Source: an uncultured Amphritea sp. (GTDB lineage Bacteria; Pseudomonadota; Gammaproteobacteria; Pseudomonadales; Balneatricaceae). From it: 39,279 nt of DNA. The notes under the pieces are model-generated. The model was given only the letters and a program-made list of their open reading frames with translations. It had not been told where the DNA came from and did no database searches. The stretch's first letter is position 1. Each line of letters starts with the position of its first letter. Where the stretch lies: positions 1 through 39,279 of the forward strand of contig NZ_CAKZLP010000062.1 of the NCBI RefSeq assembly GCF_937127095.1. The letters are read 5' to 3'. Made by a program: the position numbers and the translations under genes. Shown in pieces: positions 1-7,414 of the stretch.

Positions 1-14
1 CGTCATTTAATGTT

Positions 15-239
15 ATGCAAAAAATTGGCATGAATTACGGTGGCAGAGCCTTATATGATGACAAGAAAGAGTGCGAAATATGTGTTATTAATAATTATGT
101 CGTTGAAACTGAAGAGTTTATATTAAGGCCATTTCAAGAGCAGGATTCTGGATTGCTTTACGATCTTTGGAAAAATAATAGGCGACGAGCAATAGTGCTA
201 TTATACCTATTACCCCATGCAATGCCGCTAAATTCATAA
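15..239 (+). pseudogene. GNAT acetyltransferase N-terminal fragment
   Basis: A short open frame in which only the middle resembles a known family. The stretch translated from about 100-177 (VETEEFILRPF followed by a LYDLW-like end) is typical of the first strand and helix of RimJ/RimL-type GNAT N-acetyltransferases. The acetyl-CoA binding region that should follow is absent: after about 177 the frame reads into sequence that makes better sense on the other strand as a transporter start. No convincing start codon or ribosome binding site is visible. I read it as a remnant or an artificial join. The first 30 or so codons are unrecognised. Confidence 0.4.
118..237 (-). pseudogene. NupC-type nucleoside transporter N-terminal fragment
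   Basis: On the minus strand an ATG at 237 is preceded by an AAAGAGG-like ribosome binding site (complement of about 243-249). It opens a 39-codon frame beginning [17 protein letters not shown] and continuing with a SKDRKAIQ-like turn. A short hydrophobic first helix followed by an (N/D)RKAI motif is characteristic of the start of NupC/CNT concentrative nucleoside transporters, normally about 400 residues. Here the frame stops at 118 where it runs into the acetyltransferase-like sequence of the other strand. The first helix and translation start look intact, so the gene was cut after about 30 codons. The family call is from memory of the motif. Confidence 0.45.
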
Positions 240-271
240 AAACCTCTTTAAAGTTTCATTATTTCGACAAG

Positions 272-2473
272 ATGAATATTGACGACATGTTAAGCGACCA
301 TTGTGCCGTTTCATTGTCTATCAGCCCGCAACGCTTTGAATTAAGCAATGCAGTAAAGTGGCAAACAACCAGCGCCGAATATCGCTTTTTAACTGCAGCA
401 ATTTATCAGCGTGCAGAGCAGCAAATTGTTAAAAGTAACTTTAATGGCAATTGGGCGGTAGTGATGGATGTCGATGAGACTGTACTGGATAACAGCGGCT
501 ACCAGGCAAATTTAGAACTTAAGGGACAGCAGTATACTCCAGCAAGTTGGGACGCGTGGGTAATGTCAAAACAAGCCACATTTGTTCCTGGTGCCAAATC
601 GTTTATCGAAACCGTTATTCGTAAGGGTGGTAATGTAGCGCTCATCACTAACCGTAACCGTAATCTTGACAGTTACACGTGGGATAATATTCAACAGCTC
701 GGCCTGCAACTATCACCAAGTAACGTATGTCTAATGGGCCGAGTTTCTGAAGACAAATCTTCAATAAATGGTGCGTCTATCAAAAATGATAAAGACCTTC
801 GTCGTCAGCAAATTGAATCTGGGACCGCGAGTTGTTTTGCACCTAAATCTGGTCGTCATAACCAGTTCGAAACCTCTCAAATCATCATGCAGGTCGGCGA
901 TAACATTGAAGACTTTGTAGGTGTGGTTGATCTGATTCGTATGAAAGCCATCATGTGGAATGAAGCAGATCAAGGTATGACTTATGAGCTGGAAGATATT
1001 CCAGCTGATCTGCAGGAAACTGCTGAAAAATTGCGTGAGCAATTAGTTGAAGCAGCTGCAGAGGCAAATGAAGAATTAATGGATAAATACCTCGAAGAGG
1101 GTGATTTGTCTGTAGAAGAGATTAAGCAAGGCTTGCGTTCACGCACACTTGATAACGATATTGTTCTTATGTTGGCGGGTTCCGCTTTTAAGAATAAAGG
1201 CGTTCAGGCAATGTTGGATGCGGTGATTGAGTTCATGCCATCGCCAATCGAAGTTAAAGCGATTGAGGGTATATTGGACGATAAAGATGAAACGCCTGCT
1301 GAGCGTCATGCTGATGATGATGCTCCATTCTCTGCTTTAGCATTTAAAATTGCGACAGATCCCTTTGTGGGTACGTTGACGTTTGTACGTGTTTATTCGG
1401 GCGTTCTGAAATCTGGTGATGGGGTTTATAACTCGGTTAAAGGTAAGAAAGAGCGTGTGGGTCGTATGGTGCAAATGCATGCGAATAACCGCGAAGAGAT
1501 TAAAGAAGTTCGAGCGGGCGATATAGCTGCACTTATTGGTATGAAAGATGTTACCACCGGCGATACGCTGTGTGATGGTGATAATCGAATAGTGCTAGAG
1601 CGTATGGAGTTTCCTGCGCCGGTTATCTCGGTTGCAGTTGAGCCTAGATCTCAAGCTGATCAAGAGAAGATGGGTATTGCCTTAGGTAAATTGGCGCAAG
1701 AAGACCCTTCTTTTAAGGTTGAGACAGATAAAGAAACAGGCCAGACCATTATTTCAGGTATGGGCGAGCTGCATCTTGATATTCTTGTTGATCGAATGAA
1801 ACGAGAATTTAAGGTTGAGGCAAATATTGGTAAGCCACAAGTTGCCTATAGAGAAAAGATACGTAAACCGGTTAATGCGAATCACAAGTTTATTCGTCAA
1901 TCGGGCGGTCGCGGGCAGTATGGTCATGTAGTGATTGAATTTACTCCTTCTGATGAAGAAGGATTGGAATTTATCAATGAGATCGTGGGCGGTGCGATCC
2001 CAAGAGAATTTATACCAGCAATAGAGAAAGGTATTGAAGAGCAGATGCATAATGGCGTCATTGCCGGATATCCTTTGATTGGGCTTAAGGCTCGTCTATA
2101 TGATGGTTCGTTTCATGATGTTGACTCTAACGAGATGGCGTTTAAAATTGCGGCTTCTCAGGCATTAAAGAAATTTGCGCAAGACGCAGATCCTTGTCTG
2201 CTTGAGCCTGTCATGAAGGTAGAAGTAGTAACCCCTGAAGATTATATGGGTGATGTGATGGGCGATCTTAATCGTCGTCGTGGCCTTGTTCAGGGTATGG
2301 AAGATAGTTCTTCGGGTAAGATTGTTAATGCGCTTGTACCGTTGGGGGAGATGTTTGGTTATGCAACCGATCTTCGTTCAGCTACGCAGGGGCGTGCAAC
2401 TTATTCGATGGAGTTTGACGAATACGGTGAAGCACCCAAAAAGGTTGCCGATGCTGTAATTAACTTTACTTAA
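272..2473 (+). CDS. HAD acid phosphatase::EF-G (domains II-V) chimera
   Basis: A 733-residue frame joining two unrelated proteins. Residues about 28-215 match lipoprotein e(P4)/class B-like HAD acid phosphatases: DxDxT motif at D66-V67-D68-E69-T70, a Thr at 126 in LITNR (motif II), K174 in a KDLRR context (motif III) and GDNIEDF at 209-215 (motif IV). The usual signal peptide and Cys lipobox are missing and the phosphatase C-terminus is cut. From about residue 217 (VGVVDLI) to the end it is EF-G, matching the complete EF-G of this window from its residue 181 onward: the end of the G-domain region and domains II to V. The P-loop, DTPGH and NKMD motifs are absent, so it cannot bind GTP as EF-G does. 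No frameshift or stop interrupts either half. Codon use is more A/T-ending than in the downstream genes. It may be a real recombinant gene or an assembly or amplification artefact; expression and function are unknown. Confidence 0.6.
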   Translation: MNIDDMLSDHCAVSLSISPQRFELSNAVKWQTTSAEYRFLTAAIYQRAEQQIVKSNFNGNWAVVMDVDETVLDNSGYQANLELKGQQYTPASWDAWVMSKQATFVPGAKSFIETVIRKGGNVALITNRNRNLDSYTWDNIQQLGLQLSPSNVCLMGRVSEDKSSINGASIKNDKDLRRQQIESGTASCFAPKSGRHNQFETSQIIMQVGDNIEDFVGVVDLIRMKAIMWNEADQGMTYELEDIPADLQETAEKLREQLVEAAAEANEELMDKYLEEGDLSVEEIKQGLRSRTLDNDIVLMLAGSAFKNKGVQAMLDAVIEFMPSPIEVKAIEGILDDKDETPAERHADDDAPFSALAFKIATDPFVGTLTFVRVYSGVLKSGDGVYNSVKGKKERVGRMVQMHANNREEIKEVRAGDIAALIGMKDVTTGDTLCDGDNRIVLERMEFPAPVISVAVEPRSQADQEKMGIALGKLAQEDPSFKVETDKETGQTIISGMGELHLDILVDRMKREFKVEANIGKPQVAYREKIRKPVNANHKFIRQSGGRGQYGHVVIEFTPSDEEGLEFINEIVGGAIPREFIPAIEKGIEEQMHNGVIAGYPLIGLKARLYDGSFHDVDSNEMAFKIAASQALKKFAQDADPCLLEPVMKVEVVTPEDYMGDVMGDLNRRRGLVQGMEDSSSGKIVNALVPLGEMFGYATDLRSATQGRATYSMEFDEYGEAPKKVADAVINFT

Positions 2474-2512
2474 TTATTTATTTGCTAATGATAGCTGATA
2501 GAGGAAATAGAC

Positions 2513-3736
2513 GTGGCTAAAGAACAATTTGAACGTTCAAAACCGCATGTTAACGTTGGTACAATCGGCCACGTTGACCACGGTAAAACTACACTTACTG
2601 CTGCTCTAACTCGCGTATGCGCTGAGGTTTGGGGTGGTTCTGCTGTTGCTTTTGATGGTATCGATAATGCTCCAGAAGAGCGTGAGCGTGGTATCACAAT
2701 TGCGACTTCACACGTAGAGTATGATTCTCCAGCGCGTCATTACGCACACGTTGACTGCCCAGGACACGCGGATTATGTGAAAAACATGATCACAGGTGCG
2801 GCGCAGATGGATGGTGCTATCTTGGTATGTGGCGCGACTGATGGCCCTATGCCACAGACACGTGAGCACATCCTACTATCTCGTCAGGTAGGTGTACCTT
2901 TCATCGTAGTATTCTTGAACAAAGCTGATCTTCTTGCAGAAGATTGTGGCGGTGCTGATTCTGAAGAATACGAAGAGATGCTTGAATTGGTTGAAATGGA
3001 GCTACGTGAGCTTCTAGACCAGTACGACTTCCCAGGTGATGACACACCAATCATCGCGGGTTCTGCGCTAATGGCATTGAACGGCGAAGATGAAAACGAG
3101 CTAGGCACAACAGCGGTTAAGAAACTAGTTGAAACACTAGACTCTTACATCCCTGAGCCAGAGCGTGCAATCGACGGTGCATTCATCATGCCTATCGAGG
3201 ACGTATTCTCTATTCAGGGTCGTGGTACTGTAGTAACAGGTCGTGTAGAGCGCGGTATTATCAACACAGGTTCTGAAGTTGAGATCGTTGGTATTCGTGA
3301 AACACAGACAACGACTTGTACAGGTGTTGAAATGTTCCGTAAGCTGCTTGACGAAGGTCGTGCAGGTGAGAACATTGGTGCACTTCTACGTGGTACTAAG
3401 CGTGAAGATGTTGAACGTGGTCAGGTTCTAGCGGCTCCAGGTTCTATCACACCGCATACTCGTTTCGAAGGCGAAGTGTACGTACTATCCAAAGAAGAGG
3501 GTGGCCGTCATACACCTTTCTTTAAAGGCTACCGTCCACAGTTCTACTTCCGTACAACGGATATTACAGGTGCATGTGAGCTTCCAGAAGGCGTTGAGAT
3601 GGTAATGCCAGGTGATAACATTCAGATGGATGTTACCCTAATCAACCCAATCGCGATGGAAGAAGGTCTACGTTTTGCGATCCGTGAAGGCGGTCGTACA
3701 GTAGGCGCAGGTGTTGTATCTAAAATTATCGAGTAA
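2513..3736 (+). CDS. tuf: Elongation factor Tu, divergent copy
   Basis: EF-Tu, 407 residues, delivers aminoacyl-tRNA to the ribosome as a GTP complex. The GTPase motifs are intact: GHVDHGKTT near residues 18-26, DCPGH and NKAD, followed by the two beta-barrel domains. It starts with GTG and has an AGAGGA ribosome binding site. It lies 39 bases after the truncated EF-G and upstream of tRNA-Trp-secE, the classic tufB position in gammaproteobacteria. It differs from the second EF-Tu in this window at about 29 of 407 residues (for example W/Y and S/Q around residues 40-45, Q for S in the FSISGRG motif, A for K in LAKPG) and uses CTA leucine codons that the other copy hardly uses. Such divergence is unusual for paralogues that are normally homogenised by gene conversion. 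It looks functional. Confidence 0.9.
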   Translation: MAKEQFERSKPHVNVGTIGHVDHGKTTLTAALTRVCAEVWGGSAVAFDGIDNAPEERERGITIATSHVEYDSPARHYAHVDCPGHADYVKNMITGAAQMDGAILVCGATDGPMPQTREHILLSRQVGVPFIVVFLNKADLLAEDCGGADSEEYEEMLELVEMELRELLDQYDFPGDDTPIIAGSALMALNGEDENELGTTAVKKLVETLDSYIPEPERAIDGAFIMPIEDVFSIQGRGTVVTGRVERGIINTGSEVEIVGIRETQTTTCTGVEMFRKLLDEGRAGENIGALLRGTKREDVERGQVLAAPGSITPHTRFEGEVYVLSKEEGGRHTPFFKGYRPQFYFRTTDITGACELPEGVEMVMPGDNIQMDVTLINPIAMEEGLRFAIREGGRTVGAGVVSKIIE

Positions 3737-3753
3737 AATTAGATAATTAGGTA

Positions 3754-3782
3754 TTGCCAATCGATAGGGAGGACTATACAAT
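3754..3782 (+). promoter_or_regulatory. sigma70-like promoter of tRNA-Trp-secE-nusG
   Basis: TTGCCA (3754-3759), a 17-base spacer and TACAAT (3777-3782) make a strong match to the sigma70 consensus, 20 bases before the tRNA. A 9-base inverted repeat (3764-3772 and 3786-3794) encloses the -10 box. The right arm is C-rich and covers the likely start and discriminator, a composition expected for stringently controlled stable-RNA promoters. The call is made from sequence only. Confidence 0.65.
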
Positions 3783-3802
3783 ACGCCTCCCTATTATACG
3801 AT

Positions 3803-3874
<72 letters not shown>

Positions 3875-3878
<4 letters not shown>

Positions 3879-3896
3879 ACTCTAATCTGAGTTGGC
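3875..3896 (+). other. hairpin at tRNA-Trp 3' end
   Basis: An 8-base stem (3875-3882 with 3889-3896) and a 6-base loop begin on the GCCA end of the tRNA. No T-run follows, so it is more likely a processing signal or a competitor for the acceptor end than a terminator. The role is inferred. Confidence 0.35.
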
Positions 3897-3938
3897 ATCT
3901 AACAAGTCATAGCAAATTATCGATAACCGAGGCCCATC

Positions 3939-4307
3939 GTGAATTCTAAAGTGTCTTCCGAAGGTTCAAAGCTGGATGGCCTGAAATGGGTCGTAGTGGT
4001 AGCTATTGTAGCTGCCGGCGTAGTAGGCAACTCTGTTTATTCAGAAGAATCGCTGCTGTATCGCGTAATTGCATTATTAGTTCTTGCTGGTGTTGCGGGC
4101 TTTGTTGCGCTACAGACAGCTAAAGGTCTGGCTTTCTTTAATCTGTTTAAAGAAGCGCGATCTGAAATTCGTAAAGTTGTGTGGCCAACCCGTCAGGAGA
4201 CGTTGCAGACAACGTTGATTGTTACTGTAGTCGTTTTGGTCGTGGGTTTGCTTTTGTGGGGCCTTGACTCGTTACTGAGTGTTGGCGTTGCGTCTGTAAT
4301 CGGATAA
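3939..4307 (+). CDS. secE: Preprotein translocase subunit SecE
   Basis: Small integral membrane subunit of the SecYEG translocon; it clamps and stabilises SecY. The product has 122 residues with the three-helix gammaproteobacterial layout: hydrophobic segments at about 17-34, 39-60 and 92-118. The essential conserved cytoplasmic segment comes before the last helix, with WPTR at residues 82-85. GTG start with GAGG upstream. It is followed 12 bases later by nusG, the conserved secE-nusG pair, and both probably use the tRNA-Trp promoter. Confidence 0.96.
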   Translation: MNSKVSSEGSKLDGLKWVVVVAIVAAGVVGNSVYSEESLLYRVIALLVLAGVAGFVALQTAKGLAFFNLFKEARSEIRKVVWPTRQETLQTTLIVTVVVLVVGLLLWGLDSLLSVGVASVIG

Positions 4308-4319
4308 GAGGAAAGAGGC

Positions 4320-4853
4320 ATGGCTATGCGATGGTATGTTGTACATGCGTACTCCGGTTACGAGAAGCGTGTGATGAACTCTCTGAAGGAGCGGGTCGAG
4401 CTGCATAATATGCAGGAAGGCTTTGGCGATATTCTGGTTCCTACAGAAGAAGTTGTTGAAATACGCGAAGGAAAAAAACGTAAGTCTGAGCGTAAGTTTT
4501 ATCCGGGCTATGTATTAGTTCAGATGGAAATGAATGATGACACCTGGCATCTCGTCAAAGCGACGCCGCGTGTGCTTGGTTTTATTGGTGGTACGGCGGA
4601 TAAGCCGGCGCCAATCACCGAGAAGGAAGCTCAGGCGATTCTGCAGCGTGTTGAAAGTGGCGTTGATCAGCCGCGTCCTAAGACCTTGTTTGAGCCAGGT
4701 GAGATGGTTCGCGTGGTTGATGGTCCGTTTGCAGACTTTAACGGTGTTGTTGAAGAAGTGAATTATGATAAGAACAGGCTGCATGTTGCGGTGCTGATCT
4801 TTGGTCGTTCGACTCCGGTCGAGCTGGAGTTTGGTCAGGTCGAAAAAGCCTGA
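4320..4853 (+). CDS. nusG: Transcription termination/antitermination protein NusG
   Basis: NusG binds RNA polymerase through its NGN domain and Rho or ribosomal S10 through its KOW domain, linking transcription, termination and translation. The product has 177 residues. The NGN domain is about 4-115 ([12 protein letters not shown] start and an [16 protein letters not shown] segment), and the KOW domain follows about residue 124 ([18 protein letters not shown]). A second ATG at 4326 has AGAGG at better spacing and would remove two residues; either start is possible. Confidence 0.97.
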   Translation: MAMRWYVVHAYSGYEKRVMNSLKERVELHNMQEGFGDILVPTEEVVEIREGKKRKSERKFYPGYVLVQMEMNDDTWHLVKATPRVLGFIGGTADKPAPITEKEAQAILQRVESGVDQPRPKTLFEPGEMVRVVDGPFADFNGVVEEVNYDKNRLHVAVLIFGRSTPVELEFGQVEKA

Positions 4854-4874
4854 CAGCTGATTTTTAGGAACTAA

Positions 4875-4905
4875 CCTCGGTGCTTGAATAGGCGCTGGGG
4901 TTTTT
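4875..4905 (+). terminator. intrinsic terminator/attenuator, nusG-rplK
   Basis: A nine-pair stem with three G-U pairs (4875-4883 with 4892-4900), an 8-base loop, then TTTTT at 4901-4905. The position fits a partial terminator separating secE-nusG from the L11 operon. The G-U pairs suggest only moderate efficiency. The following 50 bases are the rplK leader, where L1 feedback binding would be expected; I cannot assign that site confidently. Confidence 0.55.
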
Positions 4906-4957
4906 CCGTCTTTAAACCGGGGAGCTGAAAGGCGCTACTACCCACCAGGAGTAAAAC

Positions 4958-5392
4958 ATGGCTAAGAAAATCACGGCTTATATTAAGCTGCAGGTTGCCG
5001 CCGGTCAGGCGAATCCAAGTCCACCCGTTGGTCCAGCACTGGGTCAGCATGGTGTTAACATCATGGAATTCTGTAAAGCGTTTAACGCGGCTACACAAGG
5101 TATGGAGCTGGGTCTGCCGACTCCGGTTGTTATCACTGTATATGCCGATCGCAGCTTTACTTTTATCACTAAGACTCCGCCTGCTGCAGTTCTGCTGAAA
5201 AAGGCTGCTGGTCTGAAGAGTGGTTCTGGTCGTCCTAACACTGAGAAGGTCGGTACTGTTACCCGCGCTCAGCTGGAAGAGATCGCTACTGTTAAAATGC
5301 CTGACCTGACTGCTTCTGACATGGATGCGGCGGTTCGCACTATCGCTGGTAGCGCACGTAGCATGGGTCTGATCGTGGAAGGAGCTGAATAA
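4958..5392 (+). CDS. rplK: 50S ribosomal protein L11
   Basis: L11 forms the base of the GTPase-associated stalk with 23S rRNA and is needed for factor-dependent GTP hydrolysis and RelA activation. The product has 144 residues. The N-terminal domain carries the proline-rich [13 protein letters not shown] segment (thiostrepton contact region). The C-terminal rRNA-binding domain ends with the [15 protein letters not shown] segment. A good AGGAG lies 8 bases before ATG. The stop overlaps the rplA start by one base, so L11 and L1 are translationally coupled. Confidence 0.98.
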   Translation: MAKKITAYIKLQVAAGQANPSPPVGPALGQHGVNIMEFCKAFNAATQGMELGLPTPVVITVYADRSFTFITKTPPAAVLLKKAAGLKSGSGRPNTEKVGTVTRAQLEEIATVKMPDLTASDMDAAVRTIAGSARSMGLIVEGAE

Positions 5393-6087
5393 TGGCTAAG
5401 TTATCTAAGCGCCAGAAGGCGATCGCTGAAAAAGTTCAGCCAGGTAAACAGTACTCTGTAGCTGACGCTGTTGCGCTGCTGAATGAGTTGTCATCTGTTG
5501 GCTTTAAAGAGTCTGTTGATGTTGCTATCAACCTGGGTGTTGATCCGCGTAAATCTGACCAGAACGTACGTGGTTCAAGCGTACTGCCAAGCGGTACGGG
5601 TAAAGATGTTCGCGTAGCAGTATTTGCTCAGGGCGAAAACGCTGAGAAAGCTAAAGCAGCTGGCGCAGATGTTGTTGGTTTTGAAGATCTTGCTGAGCAG
5701 ATTAAAGGCGGCGATCTGAACTTTGATGTTGTTATTGCAACTCCGGATGCGATGCGTGTAGTCGGTCAGCTGGGTCAGATTCTTGGTCCACGTGGTCTGA
5801 TGCCTAACCCTAAGGTTGGCACAGTAACCCCTGATGTTGCGACTGCAGTTAACAACGCAAAAGCGGGTCAGGTACGTTTCCGTACTGACAAGAACGGTAT
5901 TATCCATGCAGGTGTTGGTAAAGTTGGCTTCGAAGCTGACGCTATCAAAGCTAACCTTGAAGCACTGCTGGGCGAGCTGAAAAAGCTCAAGCCTTCTTCT
6001 GCTAAAGGCGTCTACATGAAGAAAGTTACCCTGTCCACCACTATGGGGCCAGGTCTGGCAATCGATCAGAGTTCACTGAACGTTTAA
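5392..6087 (+). CDS. rplA: 50S ribosomal protein L1
   Basis: L1 forms the mobile stalk at the E-site and in gammaproteobacteria also represses translation of its own rplK-rplA mRNA. The product has 231 residues, the normal length. The conserved [18 protein letters not shown] segment lies in the middle and an MGPG motif near the C-terminus ([10 protein letters not shown]). Start ATG overlaps the rplK stop (TAATG). A 222-base gap follows, holding the L10 leader. Confidence 0.98.
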   Translation: MAKLSKRQKAIAEKVQPGKQYSVADAVALLNELSSVGFKESVDVAINLGVDPRKSDQNVRGSSVLPSGTGKDVRVAVFAQGENAEKAKAAGADVVGFEDLAEQIKGGDLNFDVVIATPDAMRVVGQLGQILGPRGLMPNPKVGTVTPDVATAVNNAKAGQVRFRTDKNGIIHAGVGKVGFEADAIKANLEALLGELKKLKPSSAKGVYMKKVTLSTTMGPGLAIDQSSLNV

Positions 6088-6112
6088 TCGGTTTTCAGAA
6101 AGAATTGAGGGT

Positions 6113-6133
6113 CTCTGCAGCGCTGCTGCAGAG
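6113..6133 (+). other. perfect hairpin upstream of L10 leader
   Basis: A 9-base perfect stem (6113-6121 with 6125-6133) with a 3-base loop, 26 bases after the rplA stop. No T-run follows. It could be an RNase processing site or 3' end protector between rplKA and rplJL. Confidence 0.4.
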
Positions 6134-6141
6134 GTCGTCAA

Positions 6142-6309
6142 AGACCGCAGGTGAATAAGGAGTACGTAGCCTTATTCTTAATCTACCAACCTGCGCAGAC
6201 GGTGTGATCCCCTTAACAGGATCAATTTAACCACCGTACTCGGCGCTTCAGTGCTGTTTTGCTGGAGTGATTGGTAAACAGTCGAAAAGACTAAACCCAG
6301 GAGTAAATC
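6142..6309 (+). promoter_or_regulatory. L10 leader (autoregulatory RNA)
   Basis: The leader before rplJ contains paired CCGCAGGT (near 6145) and ACCTGCG (near 6190), followed by CAGACGGTG and a later CACCGTA. This resembles the helix and junction of the E. coli rplJ leader that binds the L10(L12)4 complex. Known family behaviour: binding shuts off rplJ-rplL translation. Recognised by eye from the helix sequences, not by a covariance model. Confidence 0.7.
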
Positions 6310-6804
6310 GTGGCATTAGGACTCGAAGATAAAAAAGCGATTGTCGCTGAAGTCCAGGAAGCTGCTAAGGGCGCTCTCTCTGCTGTCGTTGCAGATTCTC
6401 GCGGTGTTTCCGTTGAGAAGATGACTCAGCTGCGTAAGCAGGCACGTGAAGCGGGAGTATGGCTGCGCGTCGTACGTAACACGCTGGCACGTCGTGCAGT
6501 AGAAGGCTCTGAATTCGAATGTATCGCTGATTCATTCGTAGGTCCAACTCTGATTGCATTCTCTACTGAGCACCCCGGTGCCGGTGCACGAATCCTTAAG
6601 GATTTCGCTAAGGGAAATGACAAGCTGGAGCTGAAGACCGCTGCTTTCGAAGGACAGGTCGTTGATATTGCTATGCTGGCTACTTTGCCAACATACGACG
6701 AAGCGATCGCCAAGCTGATGGGCTGCATGAAAGAAGCTGCAGCAGGCAAGCTGGTCCGTACTATTGCGGCTATTCGCGAACAGAAAGAACAAGAAGCAGC
6801 TTAA
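6310..6804 (+). CDS. rplJ: 50S ribosomal protein L10
   Basis: L10 anchors the L7/L12 dimers to the GTPase centre. The product has 164 residues (E. coli 165) with conserved [20 protein letters not shown] at the N-terminus, an [11 protein letters not shown] rRNA-binding segment near residue 56 and a C-terminal helix for L7/L12 docking. GTG start preceded by CCAGGAG. Forms a two-gene unit with rplL, controlled by the L10 leader upstream. Confidence 0.98.
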   Translation: MALGLEDKKAIVAEVQEAAKGALSAVVADSRGVSVEKMTQLRKQAREAGVWLRVVRNTLARRAVEGSEFECIADSFVGPTLIAFSTEHPGAGARILKDFAKGNDKLELKTAAFEGQVVDIAMLATLPTYDEAIAKLMGCMKEAAAGKLVRTIAAIREQKEQEAA

Positions 6805-6867
6805 TTTTACAAGCCGCTTAAGTAACGAGTTTAAGAGTCTCAGACTCTACTATTTTAGGAATTGAAA

Positions 6868-7242
6868 ATGTCTGTATCTAAAGAAGATATCTTGAATGCA
6901 ATCGCTGAAATGTCTGTAATGGATGTTGTAGCTCTGGTTGAAGCAATGGAAGAAAAATTCGGCGTTTCTGCTGCTGCTGTTGCAGTTGCTGGCGCTGCTG
7001 GTGCTGATGCTGGCGCTGCTGCTGAAGAACAAACTGAGTTTGACGTTGTTCTGACTGGCGCAGGCGAGAAGAAAGTAAACGTAATCAAAGCTGTTCGTGC
7101 AGCAACCGGCCTGGGCTTGAAAGAAGCCAAAGCAATGGTTGACGGCGCTCCTGCTACCGTTAAAGAAGGTGTTAGCAAGGAAGACGCAGAAGCGCTTAAA
7201 GCTGCTCTGGAAGAAGCTGGCGCATCTGTTGAAGTTAAGTAA
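6868..7242 (+). CDS. rplL: 50S ribosomal protein L7/L12
   Basis: Acidic stalk protein that recruits EF-G, EF-Tu and IF2. The product has 124 residues: N-terminal dimerisation domain (1-32), a flexible Ala/Gly-rich hinge at about 35-55, and a C-terminal factor-binding domain with the KVNVIKAVR and [13 protein letters not shown] helices. I chose ATG 6868, which gives the family's N-terminus (MSVSKEDIL) with TAGGA 8-12 bases upstream, over an in-frame TTG at 6862. Several copies are needed per ribosome; the attenuator downstream helps keep rplL expression above rpoB. Confidence 0.97.
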   Translation: MSVSKEDILNAIAEMSVMDVVALVEAMEEKFGVSAAAVAVAGAAGADAGAAAEEQTEFDVVLTGAGEKKVNVIKAVRAATGLGLKEAKAMVDGAPATVKEGVSKEDAEALKAALEEAGASVEVK

Positions 7243-7289
7243 GCAGCGTTATGCTTCGTATCAGACTATCTGATGGCTGATACATCTAC

Positions 7290-7319
7290 GGCTGGTGGCA
7301 AAATGCCACCGGCCTTTTT
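7290..7319 (+). terminator. rplL-rpoB attenuator
   Basis: An 11-base stem (7290-7300 with 7304-7314, one G-U pair), a 3-base loop, then TTTTT. It sits 47 bases after rplL and 96 bases before rpoB, the place of the well-known partial terminator that reduces rpoBC transcription relative to L7/L12. A weaker 7-base stem at 7258-7264/7277-7283 just upstream may be an RNase III-type processing site. Confidence 0.85.
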
Positions 7320-7414
7320 CCGTTATTAGTAAGAGCAAATAATAACGGTTCACAAATCGAGAAATTTCCTTCGGTTTGTTTGAATTTTTCAGGTGCAGAT
7401 GCTGGGGAACTTAG

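Noticed and set aside
1..180. Integron cassette or attC site near the acetyltransferase fragment
   Set aside because: GNAT genes are common in cassettes, so I looked for paired RYYYAAC/GTTRRRY core sites and found none.
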